DNA of 64,000 bases from Bradyrhizobium sp. sBnM-33 (GTDB lineage Bacteria; Pseudomonadota; Alphaproteobacteria; Rhizobiales; Xanthobacteraceae), in contig NZ_CP136624.1 in assembly GCF_032917945.1 (NCBI RefSeq), positions 9,120,955-9,184,954 on the forward strand. The letters are read 5' to 3'. The notes under the pieces were generated by a model. That model worked only from the letters and a program-made list of their open reading frames with translations. It had not been told where the DNA came from and did no database searches. Below are positions 51,745-61,572 of this stretch, piece after piece (positions within the stretch are counted from its first letter, which is position 1; every line of letters begins with the position of its first letter). A program made the translations under genes and the position numbers.

Positions 51745-53325
51745 ATGCCAATTTCACAAGCCGCACCAGGCATTGTCGGGCCGTTCGCAGGGCTTGATGT
51801 GCCGTGGCTGCTGCGGATGCGCGCCGAAAGCCGCCGCAACCATCCATTCCTGATCTGGGCGCCGTTCGAGGCGCCGGCGCGGAGCTGGTCTTATGGTGAA
51901 TTTCACGAGCGGGTTGGCCAACTTTCCGCAGGACTGGCCAAACGCGGCATCAAGCCCGGCGAATATGTTCTGATCCATCTCGACAATTGCATCGAGGCCA
52001 TGCTGGCCTGGTTCGCCTGCGTTGAACTCGGCGCGATCGCGGTCACCACCAACACCCGCTCGGCGGCAGCCGAGATGGAATATTTCGCCGGTCATTGCGG
52101 CGCGGTCGCCGCCATCACCCAGCCTGCCTATGCCGAACTGATCTCCGCCAATTGCCGCGGCCTGCGCTGGATCGCCGTGATCTCGCATGACGCTGGCAGT
52201 ACGCCGGCGCGGGCAGCGCCGCGCGGCGACAGTTTTGAGCAACTCTTCGCCGACAGCGCCGACCGGCCGCGCCGCGCCACCGATCCGTTCGCGCCGTGCA
52301 GCGTTCAGTATACCTCCGGCACGACGTCGCGGCCAAAGGCAGTGCTGTGGACGCATGCCAACGCATTGTGGGGCGCCAAGATCAATGCCGCGCATGAGGA
52401 CCTGCGTGCTGGCGACGTGCACCAGACCTATCTGCCGCTGTTTCACACCAACGCGCTTGCCTATTCGATGTTGGCGTCATTGTGGGTCGGCGCGACATGC
52501 GTGATCCAGCCGCGGTTTTCGGCGGGCCGATTCTGGGGCGTGGCGCTCGAGCACAACTGCACCTGGACCTCGACGATTCCCTTCTGCATGAAGGCGCTGC
52601 TGGAACACGAGATTCCGAACAACCACAAATTCCGGCTCTGGGGCACCGCAGTATCCGAGCCGCCGCCATTCGCTGCCTTCGGCGTCAAGACGATCGGCTG
52701 GTGGGGCATGACGGAAACCATCACCCACGGCATCGTCGGCGAGGTCGATCAGCCCAATACGCCGATGTCGATCGGCCGCGCCGCGCCGGAATATCAGATC
52801 CGCATCGTCGAAGACGACGGCACGCCGACGCCCGTCGGCGGCACCGGCAATCTCCTGATCAAGGGCATTCCCGGCCTGTCATTGTTTTCAGAGTATCTCC
52901 ACAACGAAGAAGCTACGCGCGAGAGTTTTGACGAGCACGGCTATTTCATCACCGGCGACCGTGTCACGCTGCTCGAGAACGGCTTCATCAGGTTCGGCGA
53001 TCGTACCAAGGACATGCTCAAGGTCGGTGGCGAGAACGTCGCGGCCTCCGAGATCGAACAGGTGATCGCGGTGGTGCCGGGCGTGCGCGAGGCTGCGGTG
53101 GTGGCGAAGAAGCACCCGATGCTGGATGAAGTGCCCGTTGTCTTCATCATTCCGCAAGCCGGTGTGGCGGGCGCGCCTCGCGATCTGCACGACACCGTGA
53201 TGGCCGCCTGCAGAACCGCCCTCGCCGATTTCAAGGTGCCGCGCGAAATTCATTTGGTGGACGACATGCCGCGCTCGACGCTGGAGAAGGTGGCAAAGGC
53301 GGAATTGCGGAAGATGCTGGGGTGA
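51745..53325 (+). CDS. AMP-dependent acyl-CoA synthetase/ligase
   Basis: A 526-residue ANL-superfamily ligase with the P-loop-like YTSGTTSRPKAVLW (Gly replaced by Ser in the common TSGTTGxPK), GWWGMTETI, YFITGDRVTLLENGFIRFGDR and a C-terminal catalytic lysine in RSTLEKVAKAELR. It activates a carboxylic acid as acyl-AMP and then acyl-CoA. The nearest well-known relatives are carnitine/crotonobetaine-CoA ligases. The start at ATG 51745 has GGGAGGAATC upstream. Confidence 0.9.
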   Translation: MPISQAAPGIVGPFAGLDVPWLLRMRAESRRNHPFLIWAPFEAPARSWSYGEFHERVGQLSAGLAKRGIKPGEYVLIHLDNCIEAMLAWFACVELGAIAVTTNTRSAAAEMEYFAGHCGAVAAITQPAYAELISANCRGLRWIAVISHDAGSTPARAAPRGDSFEQLFADSADRPRRATDPFAPCSVQYTSGTTSRPKAVLWTHANALWGAKINAAHEDLRAGDVHQTYLPLFHTNALAYSMLASLWVGATCVIQPRFSAGRFWGVALEHNCTWTSTIPFCMKALLEHEIPNNHKFRLWGTAVSEPPPFAAFGVKTIGWWGMTETITHGIVGEVDQPNTPMSIGRAAPEYQIRIVEDDGTPTPVGGTGNLLIKGIPGLSLFSEYLHNEEATRESFDEHGYFITGDRVTLLENGFIRFGDRTKDMLKVGGENVAASEIEQVIAVVPGVREAAVVAKKHPMLDEVPVVFIIPQAGVAGAPRDLHDTVMAACRTALADFKVPREIHLVDDMPRSTLEKVAKAELRKMLG

Positions 53326-53334
53326 GGCTTTCCG

Positions 53335-53417
53335 CGTCGTCCCGGGGCAACGCGCAGCGTTGAACCCGGAACCTCGAGATTCCGGGTTCGATGCTTCGCA
53401 TCGCCCGGGAATGACGG
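53335..53417. repeat. dispersed palindromic repeat, family B
   Basis: CGTCCCGGG at the start faces CCCGGGAATGACG at the end, and AACCTCGAGATTCCGGGTT sits in the middle. A related copy lies at 58448-58550. Confidence 0.7.
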
Positions 53418-53506
53418 GTGACAGTTCAATCCACCTCGAACCGGAGCGGCAGATTCTTCGGGCCATTCATAAAATGGCGCGGATCGCCAGGGAATCCGGC
53501 AGCCCC

Positions 53507-54604
53507 TCAATAATACCCGAACGCCACCGGGCGGAAGGCGTGCAGCAAATGCTGGTCGAGCTTATCGCCCATTTCTTCCATCATGCCGTAGGCCCGGGCA
53601 TGGGTGAACTGCAGCCGGTAGGCGCGCTTCTCGACGAGGGCCGCGTAGATGTCCACGATCGTGGTCAGCCTCACGATGTCGCTGATCTCCTTGCCGCTCA
53701 ACCCGTTGGGATATCCGGTGCCATCGAGGAATTCGTGGTGGTGCAGCACCACGTCGAGCATTTCGGGCGGGAAGCCGCCTTGCGCGGACAGCGCGTCGTA
53801 GCCGCGGCGCGGATGCTGGCGCATCTCTTCCATCTCTTCCAACGTCAACGGACCCGGCTTGTCCAGGATCCCCACCGGAACGAACGCCTTACCGACGTCG
53901 TGCAGCAGGGCTGCGCGGGCGAGACGGCGCTGGTCGTCGTCGCGCATGCCGAGATGCTGCGCATACGCCACTGCAAAGCCGGTGACGAAGAGACAATGAC
54001 GGTAGCTGCCGGTGTGATGGCAGCCGACCGTCGTCAGCCATTCCCGCAATGACGAATGCTTGATCGCCTTAAGAATCTTGCTCTCGGCCTCGATGATGTC
54101 GCTGAACTTTAGGGGAACGCCGGCCGGAAGCTTTTCGAAGATCTTGACCATCACGGCATGCGCCGCCTCGACGCCCCTGTTGAGGGCCTTGCCGCGATCG
54201 GTCTCGTCGTAGCCGTCGCTGTCCGGAAACGCGGCGCGGATCCGCTGCAGGATGCCCTGCGCATCGAACGGCCGCGCGATCGTGTCGGTGGCGCCGAGCG
54301 CCCAGGCCTGCATCGATCCGTGGTGAAGCGCGTCCGCCAGCACGAACAGCCGCGGCATCTCGCGATAGGCCTCGGCCCGCAGCTTGTTGCGCACCAGTTG
54401 TACGCTCTCGGCGGAGCGCAGGTTGATATCGACCACGATGCCCGCCAGGTCCCGTTCCGGGCTGTCGGGAATGTCAGAAGTCGCGATGGTGTCGACCTGA
54501 CCGACGGATCGCAGGATGCTGGCGAGTTCGCTGCTCTGATCGCTCCGATCCGAAGCGAGCAATAGCCGGCGCCTGGTCGAAGCCTTGTTGGTTGCGGATG
54601 TCAT
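53507..54604 (-). CDS. HD-GYP domain response regulator (cyclic di-GMP phosphodiesterase)
   Basis: A 365-residue protein. The N-terminal 125 residues are a receiver-like domain with an Asp in GIVVDINLR and no obvious kinase partner. The HD-GYP domain follows, with the HD in ALLHDVGKAFVPVGILDKPG and the HHEFLDGTGYPNGL signature. It should bind two or three metal ions and hydrolyse cyclic di-GMP. Start ATG 54604 is chosen; the earlier frame is unconvincing. Confidence 0.92.
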   Translation of the reverse strand: MTSATNKASTRRRLLLASDRSDQSSELASILRSVGQVDTIATSDIPDSPERDLAGIVVDINLRSAESVQLVRNKLRAEAYREMPRLFVLADALHHGSMQAWALGATDTIARPFDAQGILQRIRAAFPDSDGYDETDRGKALNRGVEAAHAVMVKIFEKLPAGVPLKFSDIIEAESKILKAIKHSSLREWLTTVGCHHTGSYRHCLFVTGFAVAYAQHLGMRDDDQRRLARAALLHDVGKAFVPVGILDKPGPLTLEEMEEMRQHPRRGYDALSAQGGFPPEMLDVVLHHHEFLDGTGYPNGLSGKEISDIVRLTTIVDIYAALVEKRAYRLQFTHARAYGMMEEMGDKLDQHLLHAFRPVAFGYY

Positions 54605-54763
54605 GAAACCCCAGACCCTAGCGGTGATGACTTGCAACCGAGCCTAGCGGATAAGGAGTTCCCCGGGGCTTAAGAGGCATCGTGAAGATAGGCTAATGTG
54701 AACGCTAAAATTCTAGCGATCTGGTTCGTGATGCGCTGCACCCACGCTACTCCCGCAACTGTC

Positions 54764-54785
54764 ATCATCCGCGAAAGCGGATGAT
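54764..54785. repeat. 9-bp hairpin with GAAA loop
   Basis: ATCATCCGC and GCGGATGAT flank GAAA. It belongs to the type of short GC-rich repeat scattered between genes in this genome region. Confidence 0.6.
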
Positions 54786-54861
54786 CCAGTACGCCGTGAC
54801 GAGCGGATGCGCGCGCCGCAGGCGTTGAAGATGACGTTGCCGAGCGCGGGCGCGTGAACGG

Positions 54862-55674
54862 CTATACCGGCAGCCCCATTTGCTTACGAAGGCTCTTGTC
54901 GAACATGCGCTCCGGAACAAAACGGCGCAGCACGCTCACCTGGCCAGCCATTTTGCCGCAGGTATATCGGTGACGAGGCGATGCTGTCGTCGCGGCCTCC
55001 ACCACTCTCTTGGCGACCACTTCGGGCCTATCCGCCGTCTTCATCACTTCCTGCATAACTGCGACGGCGCGTTTTCGTGCCGAGACATACGCATCCAATG
55101 CCTGGTCGGGAAGCACCATGTTCTGTTCGAAGGAGGTGCTGGTATACGCCGGCTCCAGTAAGCAAACCCGGATGCCGAAGCTCCGCACCTCGTGATCGAG
55201 AGATTCCGAGTAGCCTTCGAGAGCATGCTTTGTTGAGGCGTAGAGCGCCGAGAACGGCGCTGGTATCAGGCCAAGCACCGAACTTATATTGATGATCCTT
55301 CCACCTTTCCGTGCTCGCATGTGCGGCAGGACCGCATTGCTCATGCGCATGACCCCGAAGAGGTTTACGTCGAACAGCGCCTGGGCTTGACCAATTGACG
55401 ATTCTTCAGCCCCGCCCATCAGGCCCGTCCCGGCGTTGTTGACCAGAACGTCGATCCTGCCCGCCCGATCGAGCACCTTGTCGACGGCAAGCTTCACTGA
55501 ACCGTCATCGGTCACATCGCAAGCGACCATCGCAATGCCGTCGGGGCCACTTGCGGCCATCCGTCGGCTGGTGCCGAACACGCGAAATCCAGCCTCGCGC
55601 AAGGCCTTTGCTGACGCCAGCCCAATGCCCGTGGAAGCCCCGGTCACCATCGCCACTTTACCGTTTTGCTGCAT
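54862..55674 (-). CDS. short-chain dehydrogenase/reductase
   Basis: A 270-residue SDR with the NAD(P) loop TGASTGIG near residue 12, NNAGTGLMGG, Ser in INISSVLG and the catalytic YASTKHAL. The longer C-terminus suggests a classical oxidoreductase of unknown substrate. ATG 55674 has GGAGGTTCTC upstream. It is divergent from a TetR regulator gene, and the shared region between them probably holds the operator. Confidence 0.93.
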   Translation of the reverse strand: MQQNGKVAMVTGASTGIGLASAKALREAGFRVFGTSRRMAASGPDGIAMVACDVTDDGSVKLAVDKVLDRAGRIDVLVNNAGTGLMGGAEESSIGQAQALFDVNLFGVMRMSNAVLPHMRARKGGRIINISSVLGLIPAPFSALYASTKHALEGYSESLDHEVRSFGIRVCLLEPAYTSTSFEQNMVLPDQALDAYVSARKRAVAVMQEVMKTADRPEVVAKRVVEAATTASPRHRYTCGKMAGQVSVLRRFVPERMFDKSLRKQMGLPV

Positions 55675-55771
55675 GAGAACCTCCATGGACGCATTGAACA
55701 GCCGCTTAAATTAAGGTATAAATATCACATGACGATCATAATTCAATAGGCTTTTGACCGGAGGATCCACT

Positions 55772-56383
55772 ATGCGCTACGCCAAGGGGCAAAAAGAGAC
55801 CTCGCACGAGCGAATCGTGAAGGCTGCAGCGAAGAGGTTCAGACGGGACGGCATTGCTGCCGCCGGAATGACCGGAATCATGGCGGAGGCAGGACTGACG
55901 AACGGCGGGTTCTACTCGCACTTCCGCTCGAAAAGCGACCTGGTCAGGGAAGGCCTCGATCGAGCGCTCGCCGACCAACTGCAAAGCCTGGCCGAACCCA
56001 ACCCCAAGCCGGGCGCATTGGCTCACCTGATCCGTTCTTATTTGTCTCAGCACCATCGTGACCGGCCGGGCACCGGCTGCGCCTCCGCGGCGCTACTGCC
56101 CGAAATTGCTCGCCAGCCCCACTCCATCCGGAAGGCTTACACCGCTCGATTACGCACACTGATTGAGCAGCTGACGCGACGGCTGCCACAGAATGGCTCC
56201 ATCTCCGAATCGCAGGATACGGCGATCGCTATCCTTGCCGTCTTCATCGGAACGCTTCAGCTTTCGCGGGCCGTCGATGACCCGGATTTATCCGATGCGA
56301 TGCTTGCTGCGGGCATTCGTGCGGCAACTACGCTTGCCGGCTTGACTGACGATTCTGTCGAACATGAAGGGGTACAAGGATGA
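55772..56383 (+). CDS. TetR/AcrR-family transcriptional regulator
   Basis: A 203-residue TetR regulator. The N-terminal helix-turn-helix reads RIVKAAAKRFRRDG...GMTGIMAEAGLTNGGFYSHFRSK, a classical TetR pattern. The C-terminal helical part binds a ligand. ATG 55772 has GGAGG 8 bases upstream. It faces the SDR gene and probably represses it and itself. Confidence 0.92.
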   Translation: MRYAKGQKETSHERIVKAAAKRFRRDGIAAAGMTGIMAEAGLTNGGFYSHFRSKSDLVREGLDRALADQLQSLAEPNPKPGALAHLIRSYLSQHHRDRPGTGCASAALLPEIARQPHSIRKAYTARLRTLIEQLTRRLPQNGSISESQDTAIAILAVFIGTLQLSRAVDDPDLSDAMLAAGIRAATTLAGLTDDSVEHEGVQG

Positions 56384-56573
56384 AATGATAAAGCGGCCGA
56401 GATCGCGAGCCGATGCTCGTATCGTTCGCGGTGGAGCAGTGCGGGCTGCCGTCAACAAGCGGTCTGGTCTTATCGATGCGCCGATACCACCCTCGCTTTC
56501 CGCATTTCCCAATCGCGATCAGATCGCGCTAGGATGAGGCCGACAATTGCATGGGAACTCCCAGGGAGCCGCA

Positions 56574-57362
56574 ATGCCGACAAGCGATCGCGACGGTGTC
56601 CGCATCTATTACGAGGTTCACGGCTCCGGCCCACCGTTGCTCTTGACCCACGGCTATTCATCGACCAGTGGGATGTGGCAGGGCCAGATCGCAGCCTTGT
56701 CGAAGCATCACAAGCTCGTGTTGTGGGACATGCGCGGCCACGGCCAGTCCGATTATCCCAGTGATCCCGCAGCCTATAGCGAAGCGCTGACGGTTGCCGA
56801 CATGGCGGCGCTGCTTGACGCCGTCGGCGCTGACAGGGCGATCGTCGGCGGGCTCTCGCTGGGCGGCTACATGTCGCTGGCGTTCTACCGCGCCCATCCA
56901 AGTCGCGTCCGCGCGCTGCTGATCATCGACACCGGCCCAGGCTTCAAGAAGGACGATGCCCGCGAAGTCTGGAACAAGCGCGCATACGATACCGGCGACC
57001 GCTTCGAGCGCGAGGGCCTGGAGGTTTTGAAATCGGCCAGCCGGGAACGCTCCAGCGTCACCCATCGCGATGCGTCGGGACTGGCGCGCGCCGCGCGCGG
57101 CATGCTGACCCAGCGCGATGCCCGCGTGATTGAATCCTTGCCCGATATCAAGGTGCCGTCGCTGATCGTGGTCGGCGCCGACGACACGCAGTTCCTCGCC
57201 GCCTCCGACTACATGGCAGCCAAGATTCCCGGCGCGCAGAAGGTGGTGATCCCGGCTGCCGGCCACGCCGTGAACATCGACCAGCCGCAGGCTTTCATCG
57301 ACGCGGTGCTGCCGTTCCTCGACAGCCTTGATGCCAAGGCACCACAGGAGGCCGCTTCATGA
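56574..57362 (+). CDS. alpha/beta-fold hydrolase
   Basis: A 262-residue alpha/beta hydrolase. The oxyanion HGYSS precedes WDMRGHGQSD, the nucleophile Ser95 is in GGLSLGGYM, the acid is in VVGADDTQF and the His in AAGHAVNIDQP. The substrate is not readable. ATG 56574 has GGGAG upstream. It overlaps the next small gene by 4 bases. Confidence 0.9.
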   Translation: MPTSDRDGVRIYYEVHGSGPPLLLTHGYSSTSGMWQGQIAALSKHHKLVLWDMRGHGQSDYPSDPAAYSEALTVADMAALLDAVGADRAIVGGLSLGGYMSLAFYRAHPSRVRALLIIDTGPGFKKDDAREVWNKRAYDTGDRFEREGLEVLKSASRERSSVTHRDASGLARAARGMLTQRDARVIESLPDIKVPSLIVVGADDTQFLAASDYMAAKIPGAQKVVIPAAGHAVNIDQPQAFIDAVLPFLDSLDAKAPQEAAS

Positions 57363-57703
57363 AGACAGCGACGGTAGCCCTCGCTCTTATCGCAAGCAGT
57401 TTCACGCAAGCTGCCGCGCAGCACTTGCCGCCGATCGGCGGCCCCTACCCGCCACCGTTCACCGAGACGCTGTCGAACAACATCCCGCTTGCGTTCGGCA
57501 TGCAGGCCGATGAAGCCGCCCGCGTGCTGGGCGTCCCGCTCAATTACATCAGGGGCCGTCCGGGCGATGAAATCTTTCTCGCGTTCCGCAACGTCGGCGG
57601 CAGCGGGCTGTTCTACAAAAAGGACCGGCTCTATCTGCAGTTTCGCAAGGGCAGGCTAGCCGGCTGGAAGGGCGACTGGGGTCACAACTGGATGTGGCAG
57701 TAG
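57359..57703 (+). CDS. small exported hypothetical protein
   Basis: A 114-residue protein with a signal peptide (ATVALALIASSFTQAAA). The mature part contains ADEAARVLGVPLNYIRGRPGDEIFLAF and ends in WKGDWGHNWMWQ. The family is not recognised. ATGA overlap with the hydrolase gene makes co-translation likely; it could be a periplasmic partner. Confidence 0.7.
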   Translation: MKTATVALALIASSFTQAAAQHLPPIGGPYPPPFTETLSNNIPLAFGMQADEAARVLGVPLNYIRGRPGDEIFLAFRNVGGSGLFYKKDRLYLQFRKGRLAGWKGDWGHNWMWQ

Positions 57704-57763
57704 CGCCTGTTGGATGGACCTTCTCGCAAGACTTCGTGCAACTCAAACGCAAATGGATGACCC

Positions 57764-58435
57764 GTGGGACAGGATATCGAACTTACGGCTTCGGACGGTT
57801 TCAAACTGGGCGGCTATCGCGCCGACCCCGCTGGTGCGCCGAAAGCGGCGATCGTGGTGATCCAGGAGATTTTTGGCGTCAACCACCACATCCGCTCGGT
57901 GTGCGACCGATTGGCGGGCGAAGGCTATGTCGCGATTGCGCCCTCGATCTTCGATCGCACGCAACCAAACTTCCAGTGCAGCTATTCGCCTGACGAGATT
58001 GCAAACGCACGAAAGTTCGTCGCCAATCCGGATTGGGCCGCGATGCTGCGCGACACCCAGGCCGCGATTGACGCCGTGAAGGATGTCGGCCCGGTCGGCA
58101 TCATCGGGTTTTGCCTCGGCGGCAGTATCGCCTATGCGGCGGCGACCAAGCTGTCGGGCTTGTCTGCCGCGGTCGGCTACTACGGCGGTGCCGTCGTCCG
58201 CTTTGCCGACGACAAGCCGCAAGTGCCGACGCAATTGCATTTCGGCGAAAAGGATGCGGGCATTCCGCTAACCGACGTCGAAACCATCAAGACCAAGCGG
58301 CCGGAGGTCGAAGTCCACATCTATCCGGGCGCGCAGCACGGCTTTCACTGCGACGAACGCGCCAGCTACGACAAGGCCAGCGCCGATATCGCCTGGCCGC
58401 GCAGCCTGGCGTTTTTCGCCAGGCATTTGAAGTGA
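57764..58435 (+). CDS. dienelactone hydrolase family protein
   Basis: A 223-residue hydrolase with the catalytic triad positions Cys117 in GFCLGG, Asp in EKDAGIPLTD and His in PGAQHGFHC. The family hydrolyses dienelactones from aromatic breakdown and related esters. GTG 57764 is the start with GGATGA upstream; no ATG begins the domain. It follows the small exported gene on the same strand. Confidence 0.9.
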   Translation: MGQDIELTASDGFKLGGYRADPAGAPKAAIVVIQEIFGVNHHIRSVCDRLAGEGYVAIAPSIFDRTQPNFQCSYSPDEIANARKFVANPDWAAMLRDTQAAIDAVKDVGPVGIIGFCLGGSIAYAAATKLSGLSAAVGYYGGAVVRFADDKPQVPTQLHFGEKDAGIPLTDVETIKTKRPEVEVHIYPGAQHGFHCDERASYDKASADIAWPRSLAFFARHLK

Positions 58436-58447
58436 CGCCCGGAGGGA

Positions 58448-58550
58448 GTCATTCCGGGGCGCGCTCTTCGCGCGAACTATGGTGCGCAATTGCGCACCTG
58501 AGAATCTCGAGATTCCGGGTCTGGTCCTTCGGACCATCCCGGAATGACGG
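58448..58550. repeat. dispersed palindromic repeat, family B
   Basis: GTCATTCCGGGG at the start faces CCCGGAATGACGG at the end, with ATCTCGAGATTCCGGGT inside. It is related to the repeat at 53335. Confidence 0.7.
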
Positions 58551-58563
58551 ATACAACTACGCC

Positions 58564-59571
58564 TCACTCGCCCTTGACGCCGGTGGCCTTCACGACATCG
58601 GCCCACCGCTCGTAATCGCGGCGCAGGACATTCTCGAACGCTTCCGCCGATCCGCCGACCGGAACGAGGCTGAGCGTCTCGATCCCGGCGACGCCCTCGG
58701 GCGAGGCGATGATGCGGGCGAGTTCTGCAGAAAGCTTCGCCACGATCTCCTTGGGCGTTGCGGCAGGCACGAACACGCCAAGCCAGCCTTCGATCTCAAA
58801 ACCGGGGTAACCGAGTTCGCCCATCGTCGGCACGTCGGGCAACGCTTTCCTGCGCTTCTCGCCGCCAACCGCCAGCGCCCGGAGCTTGCCCGCCTTGATT
58901 TGCGCGCTCGCCGTGGTCAGGTCCTGGAACGCCGAGGTAACCGTGTTAGCGAGCAAATCGTTCGTGAGAGGGGCCGAGCCGCGATAGGGGACATGGGTCA
59001 TGTCGATATTGGCGGTCTTCTTGAGCAATTCCCCGTAGAGGTGGGACGTCGTGGCGTTGCCGAAGGTGCCGTAAGGCTTGCCGGGGTTCGCCTTGGCATA
59101 ATCGATCAGCTCCTTGACGGACTTGATCGGCTGCTGCTCTGGGACCACCAGAACGATGGTCGACAAAGCGAGCTGGGTGACAGGTGCGAGATCCTTGAAG
59201 ACATCGTAGGGCAGCTTCGTAACGAGGCTCGGCGCCTGAATGATCTGCGTAATGCCGATCAGCACCGTGTAGCCGTCGGGCTGTGCCTTCGCCACATAGT
59301 CGTTGCCGACCACGCCGCCGCCGCCCGACTTGTTCTCCACGAGAACGGTCTGCTTCCACGACTCCTGCAATTTGTTGGCGAGCAAGCGGGCCAGGACGTC
59401 GGTGGCGCCGCCCGCAGGATAGGGCACCACGAAGGTGATGCGGCGGCTCGGATAGGGATCGGCCGCCGATGCTTGATGCGAAGAGGCGCACAAAGCGGCC
59501 ACGGCGATCGAAGCGAGCAACGCTGCCGCACTCACCGCGCGCACCACGCGGACCGGCAAATGATAGTTCAT
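58564..59571 (-). CDS. Bug (TctC) family tripartite tricarboxylate transporter receptor
   Basis: A 335-residue exported binding protein with signal peptide (AALLASIAVAALCASS) and the Bug pattern: YPSRRITFVVPYPAGGATD, VENKSGGGGVVGND and VPYRGSAPLTNDLLA. ATG 59571 is the last start before the signal sequence; the frame further upstream is Cys/Arg-rich nonsense. A second Bug protein lies at 48585. No permease genes are adjacent. Confidence 0.92.
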   Translation of the reverse strand: MNYHLPVRVVRAVSAAALLASIAVAALCASSHQASAADPYPSRRITFVVPYPAGGATDVLARLLANKLQESWKQTVLVENKSGGGGVVGNDYVAKAQPDGYTVLIGITQIIQAPSLVTKLPYDVFKDLAPVTQLALSTIVLVVPEQQPIKSVKELIDYAKANPGKPYGTFGNATTSHLYGELLKKTANIDMTHVPYRGSAPLTNDLLANTVTSAFQDLTTASAQIKAGKLRALAVGGEKRRKALPDVPTMGELGYPGFEIEGWLGVFVPAATPKEIVAKLSAELARIIASPEGVAGIETLSLVPVGGSAEAFENVLRRDYERWADVVKATGVKGE

Positions 59572-59950
59572 GGTCACACTCCGGATTGCAGGCACTCTAC
59601 CGACAAACCGGCGCTGCCTAGATTTGAACGACGGCTTTCTACATCGCTGCAGCGCAAGATGGAACATGGTTTCGAACGCATTCAGCGCATAGCGCCAATT
59701 CATCGCACCGCACCGGCTCAACGCTGCTGCGGGGCTCCAACAGCACGCCAGGCACGTGCGAAACCGCACGTTTGCCACTGCAAGTTAGACCATCGCTACG
59801 ATTGCTTCCGCAACATGATGCAGAACGCCGCGTTCGCGCTCACAAGCAGCGGATGGTGAATTTTCTTGGTCAAATTCGAGGCATTTGCCTGACGCAATGC
59901 TCAGGAACGAGCGCGGTCGAGATGACAATTCGACGGAATGGCTTGACGCA
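59572..59950. other. 379-base region without a recognisable gene
   Basis: Apart from the promoter of the Bug gene I see no clear feature. ORFs on both strands are not convincing. Confidence 0.45.
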
Positions 59951-60706
59951 TTAGAACCAGCGCTCGCTGACCAGCACGGTGTCGCCGGGGCTGATCGGGC
60001 TGCCGGGCGGAACGACGAAACGTGACGTGCCGGACGCATCGGTGTGTGTGACCGTGACGCTGTCGCGGCGGGCGCGCGGCGAAAAGCCGCCGGCGATCGC
60101 CACCGCGCTCTCCACTGTCATGTTGGGGACGTACGGATATTGCCCGGGTGCTGCGACCTCGCCGAGGATAAAGAACGGCCGATAGGCTTCGATCTCGACG
60201 GCGACCGATGGTTCTCTGATAAAGCCGGCGCGCAGTTTCGCTGAAATCTCCGCCGCCAGCCCCGCTGTGGTGCGGCCGCGCGCCCGCACCGAACCGATCA
60301 GCGGCATCGTGATCGCGCCGCCGGCGTCGATCGCGTAGGTGTTGGTCAGGCCCTCCTGGCCATAGACGACGACGCGCAGCTTGTCGCCGGCATCGAGATG
60401 ATAGGCCGCGTCGTATCGTGCGGGTTCGGCATAGGCGACAGGCGCGGCAACGACGGCGGGTGCCGGTGCCGTGCGTGGCGCCGCGGCAAAGGCGGCGCGA
60501 AGCGCGCCAATGGCGCCGCCACCGGAGTCGACCGCGACCGTCCGCGGCGGCGGACTGTCGGGCTGGCCATAGGTCATCTGGTCGAGATCACCCTGCTGCG
60601 CGACCGCAACCGGCCCGGTCGTGCGCATGCAGCCCGACAGCGCCAGCGCGGTGATGATCGCAGTGATCGGTATTCGAAACGCGCGCACAACCCGCACCAG
60701 AGCCAT
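59951..60706 (-). CDS. polysaccharide biosynthesis/export lipoprotein (Wza-like)
   Basis: A 251-residue lipoprotein with a lipobox ending LALSGC (Cys26). After a Pro/Ala-rich linker come a polysaccharide-export domain (YHLDAGDKLRVVVYGQEGLTNTY) and an SLBB domain (FFILGEVAAPGQYPYVPNMT...AIAGGF). It forms the outer-membrane or periplasmic exit for exopolysaccharide. No other polysaccharide genes are adjacent. Confidence 0.9.
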   Translation of the reverse strand: MALVRVVRAFRIPITAIITALALSGCMRTTGPVAVAQQGDLDQMTYGQPDSPPPRTVAVDSGGGAIGALRAAFAAAPRTAPAPAVVAAPVAYAEPARYDAAYHLDAGDKLRVVVYGQEGLTNTYAIDAGGAITMPLIGSVRARGRTTAGLAAEISAKLRAGFIREPSVAVEIEAYRPFFILGEVAAPGQYPYVPNMTVESAVAIAGGFSPRARRDSVTVTHTDASGTSRFVVPPGSPISPGDTVLVSERWF

Positions 60707-60790
60707 CCCTCAAAGCGAGACAGCTCTAGTCATGCACTGGGTATGGTTAATAAACGGTTTTTGGTTGGCATAACCCAAGGCGAGACGATA

Positions 60791-60911
60791 CGTCATTGCT
60801 AGGAGCGAAGCGACGAAGCAATCCATTCTACCCTTGCGTGGAGCGATGGATTGCTTCGCGGAGCCTGTCATCGGGCGCGCATTCGCGCGACCCGTTGGCC
60901 CGCAATGACGG
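60791..60911. repeat. dispersed palindromic repeat, family A
   Basis: CGTCATTGCTAGG opens and CGCAATGACGG closes the repeat; the inner GACGAAGCAATCCAT core is again inverted as ATGGATTGCTTCGC. It shares a long right part with the copy at 50148. Confidence 0.8.
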
Positions 60912-60912
60912 C

Positions 60913-61572
60913 CTAGGCGGCACTCACGCCGACGCCGATCGGGCAGGACACGCCGGTGCCGCCTAGCCCGCAATAGCCCGCCGGGTTCTTGGCGAGATAT
61001 TGCTGATGATAGTCCTCGGCGAAATAGAATTCGCCCGCCGGCGCGATCTCGGTGGTGATGGCGCCAAGGCCCTTCGCCGCCAGCGCCTTCTGGTACGTAG
61101 CCTTCGACGCGTCGGCGGCTTGGCGCTGCGCATCGCCAAACGTGTAGATCGCCGAGCGATACTGGGTGCCGACATCGTTGCCCTGGCGCATGCCCTGCGT
61201 CGGGTTGTGATTTTCCCAGAACGTCTTCAGGAGCTGCTCGTAGGTGATCTTCTTCGGATCGAACACGACCAGCACCACCTCGGTATGACCGGTCCGGCCC
61301 GAGCAAACCTCTTCATAGGTCGGATTGGGGGTATGCCCGCCGGCATAACCGACGGCGGTCGCATAGATGCCGTCGCCGAGTTCCCAGAACTTGCGCTCTG
61401 CGCCCCAGAAGCAGCCTAATCCAAAAACCGCCTGTTCGAGGCCGGCGGGATAGGGCGGCTGAAGCTTGCGGCCGTTGACGAAATGCGTGGTTGCGGTCGG
61501 GATCGGGGTGGCACGGCCCGGCAGCGCTTCGGCTGCGCTCGGCAACGCGGTGGTCTTGCGCATGAACAACAT
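60913..61572 (-). CDS. msrA: peptide methionine sulfoxide reductase A
   Basis: A 219-residue MsrA with the catalytic Cys54 in [10 protein letters not shown], and [24 protein letters not shown] following. It reduces methionine-S-sulfoxide in proteins. GGAGGTACTCC precedes ATG 61572. The stop codon is one base beyond a dispersed repeat, which may act as its 3' end structure. Recycling cysteines near the C-terminus (GYCGLGG, VSCPIG) are present. Confidence 0.95.
   Translation of the reverse strand: MLFMRKTTALPSAAEALPGRATPIPTATTHFVNGRKLQPPYPAGLEQAVFGLGCFWGAERKFWELGDGIYATAVGYAGGHTPNPTYEEVCSGRTGHTEVVLVVFDPKKITYEQLLKTFWENHNPTQGMRQGNDVGTQYRSAIYTFGDAQRQAADASKATYQKALAAKGLGAITTEIAPAGEFYFAEDYHQQYLAKNPAGYCGLGGTGVSCPIGVGVSAA

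Noticed and set aside
53425..53470. possible C-terminal tail of a cytochrome P450 on the minus strand (NGPKNLPLRFEVD)
   Set aside because: Only about 14 residues, no upstream P450 sequence; could be chance.
58111..59859. 582-codon plus-strand ORF
   Set aside because: It runs antisense to the Bug-family gene and through the end of the dienelactone hydrolase; its product is Arg/His rich and unlike protein.
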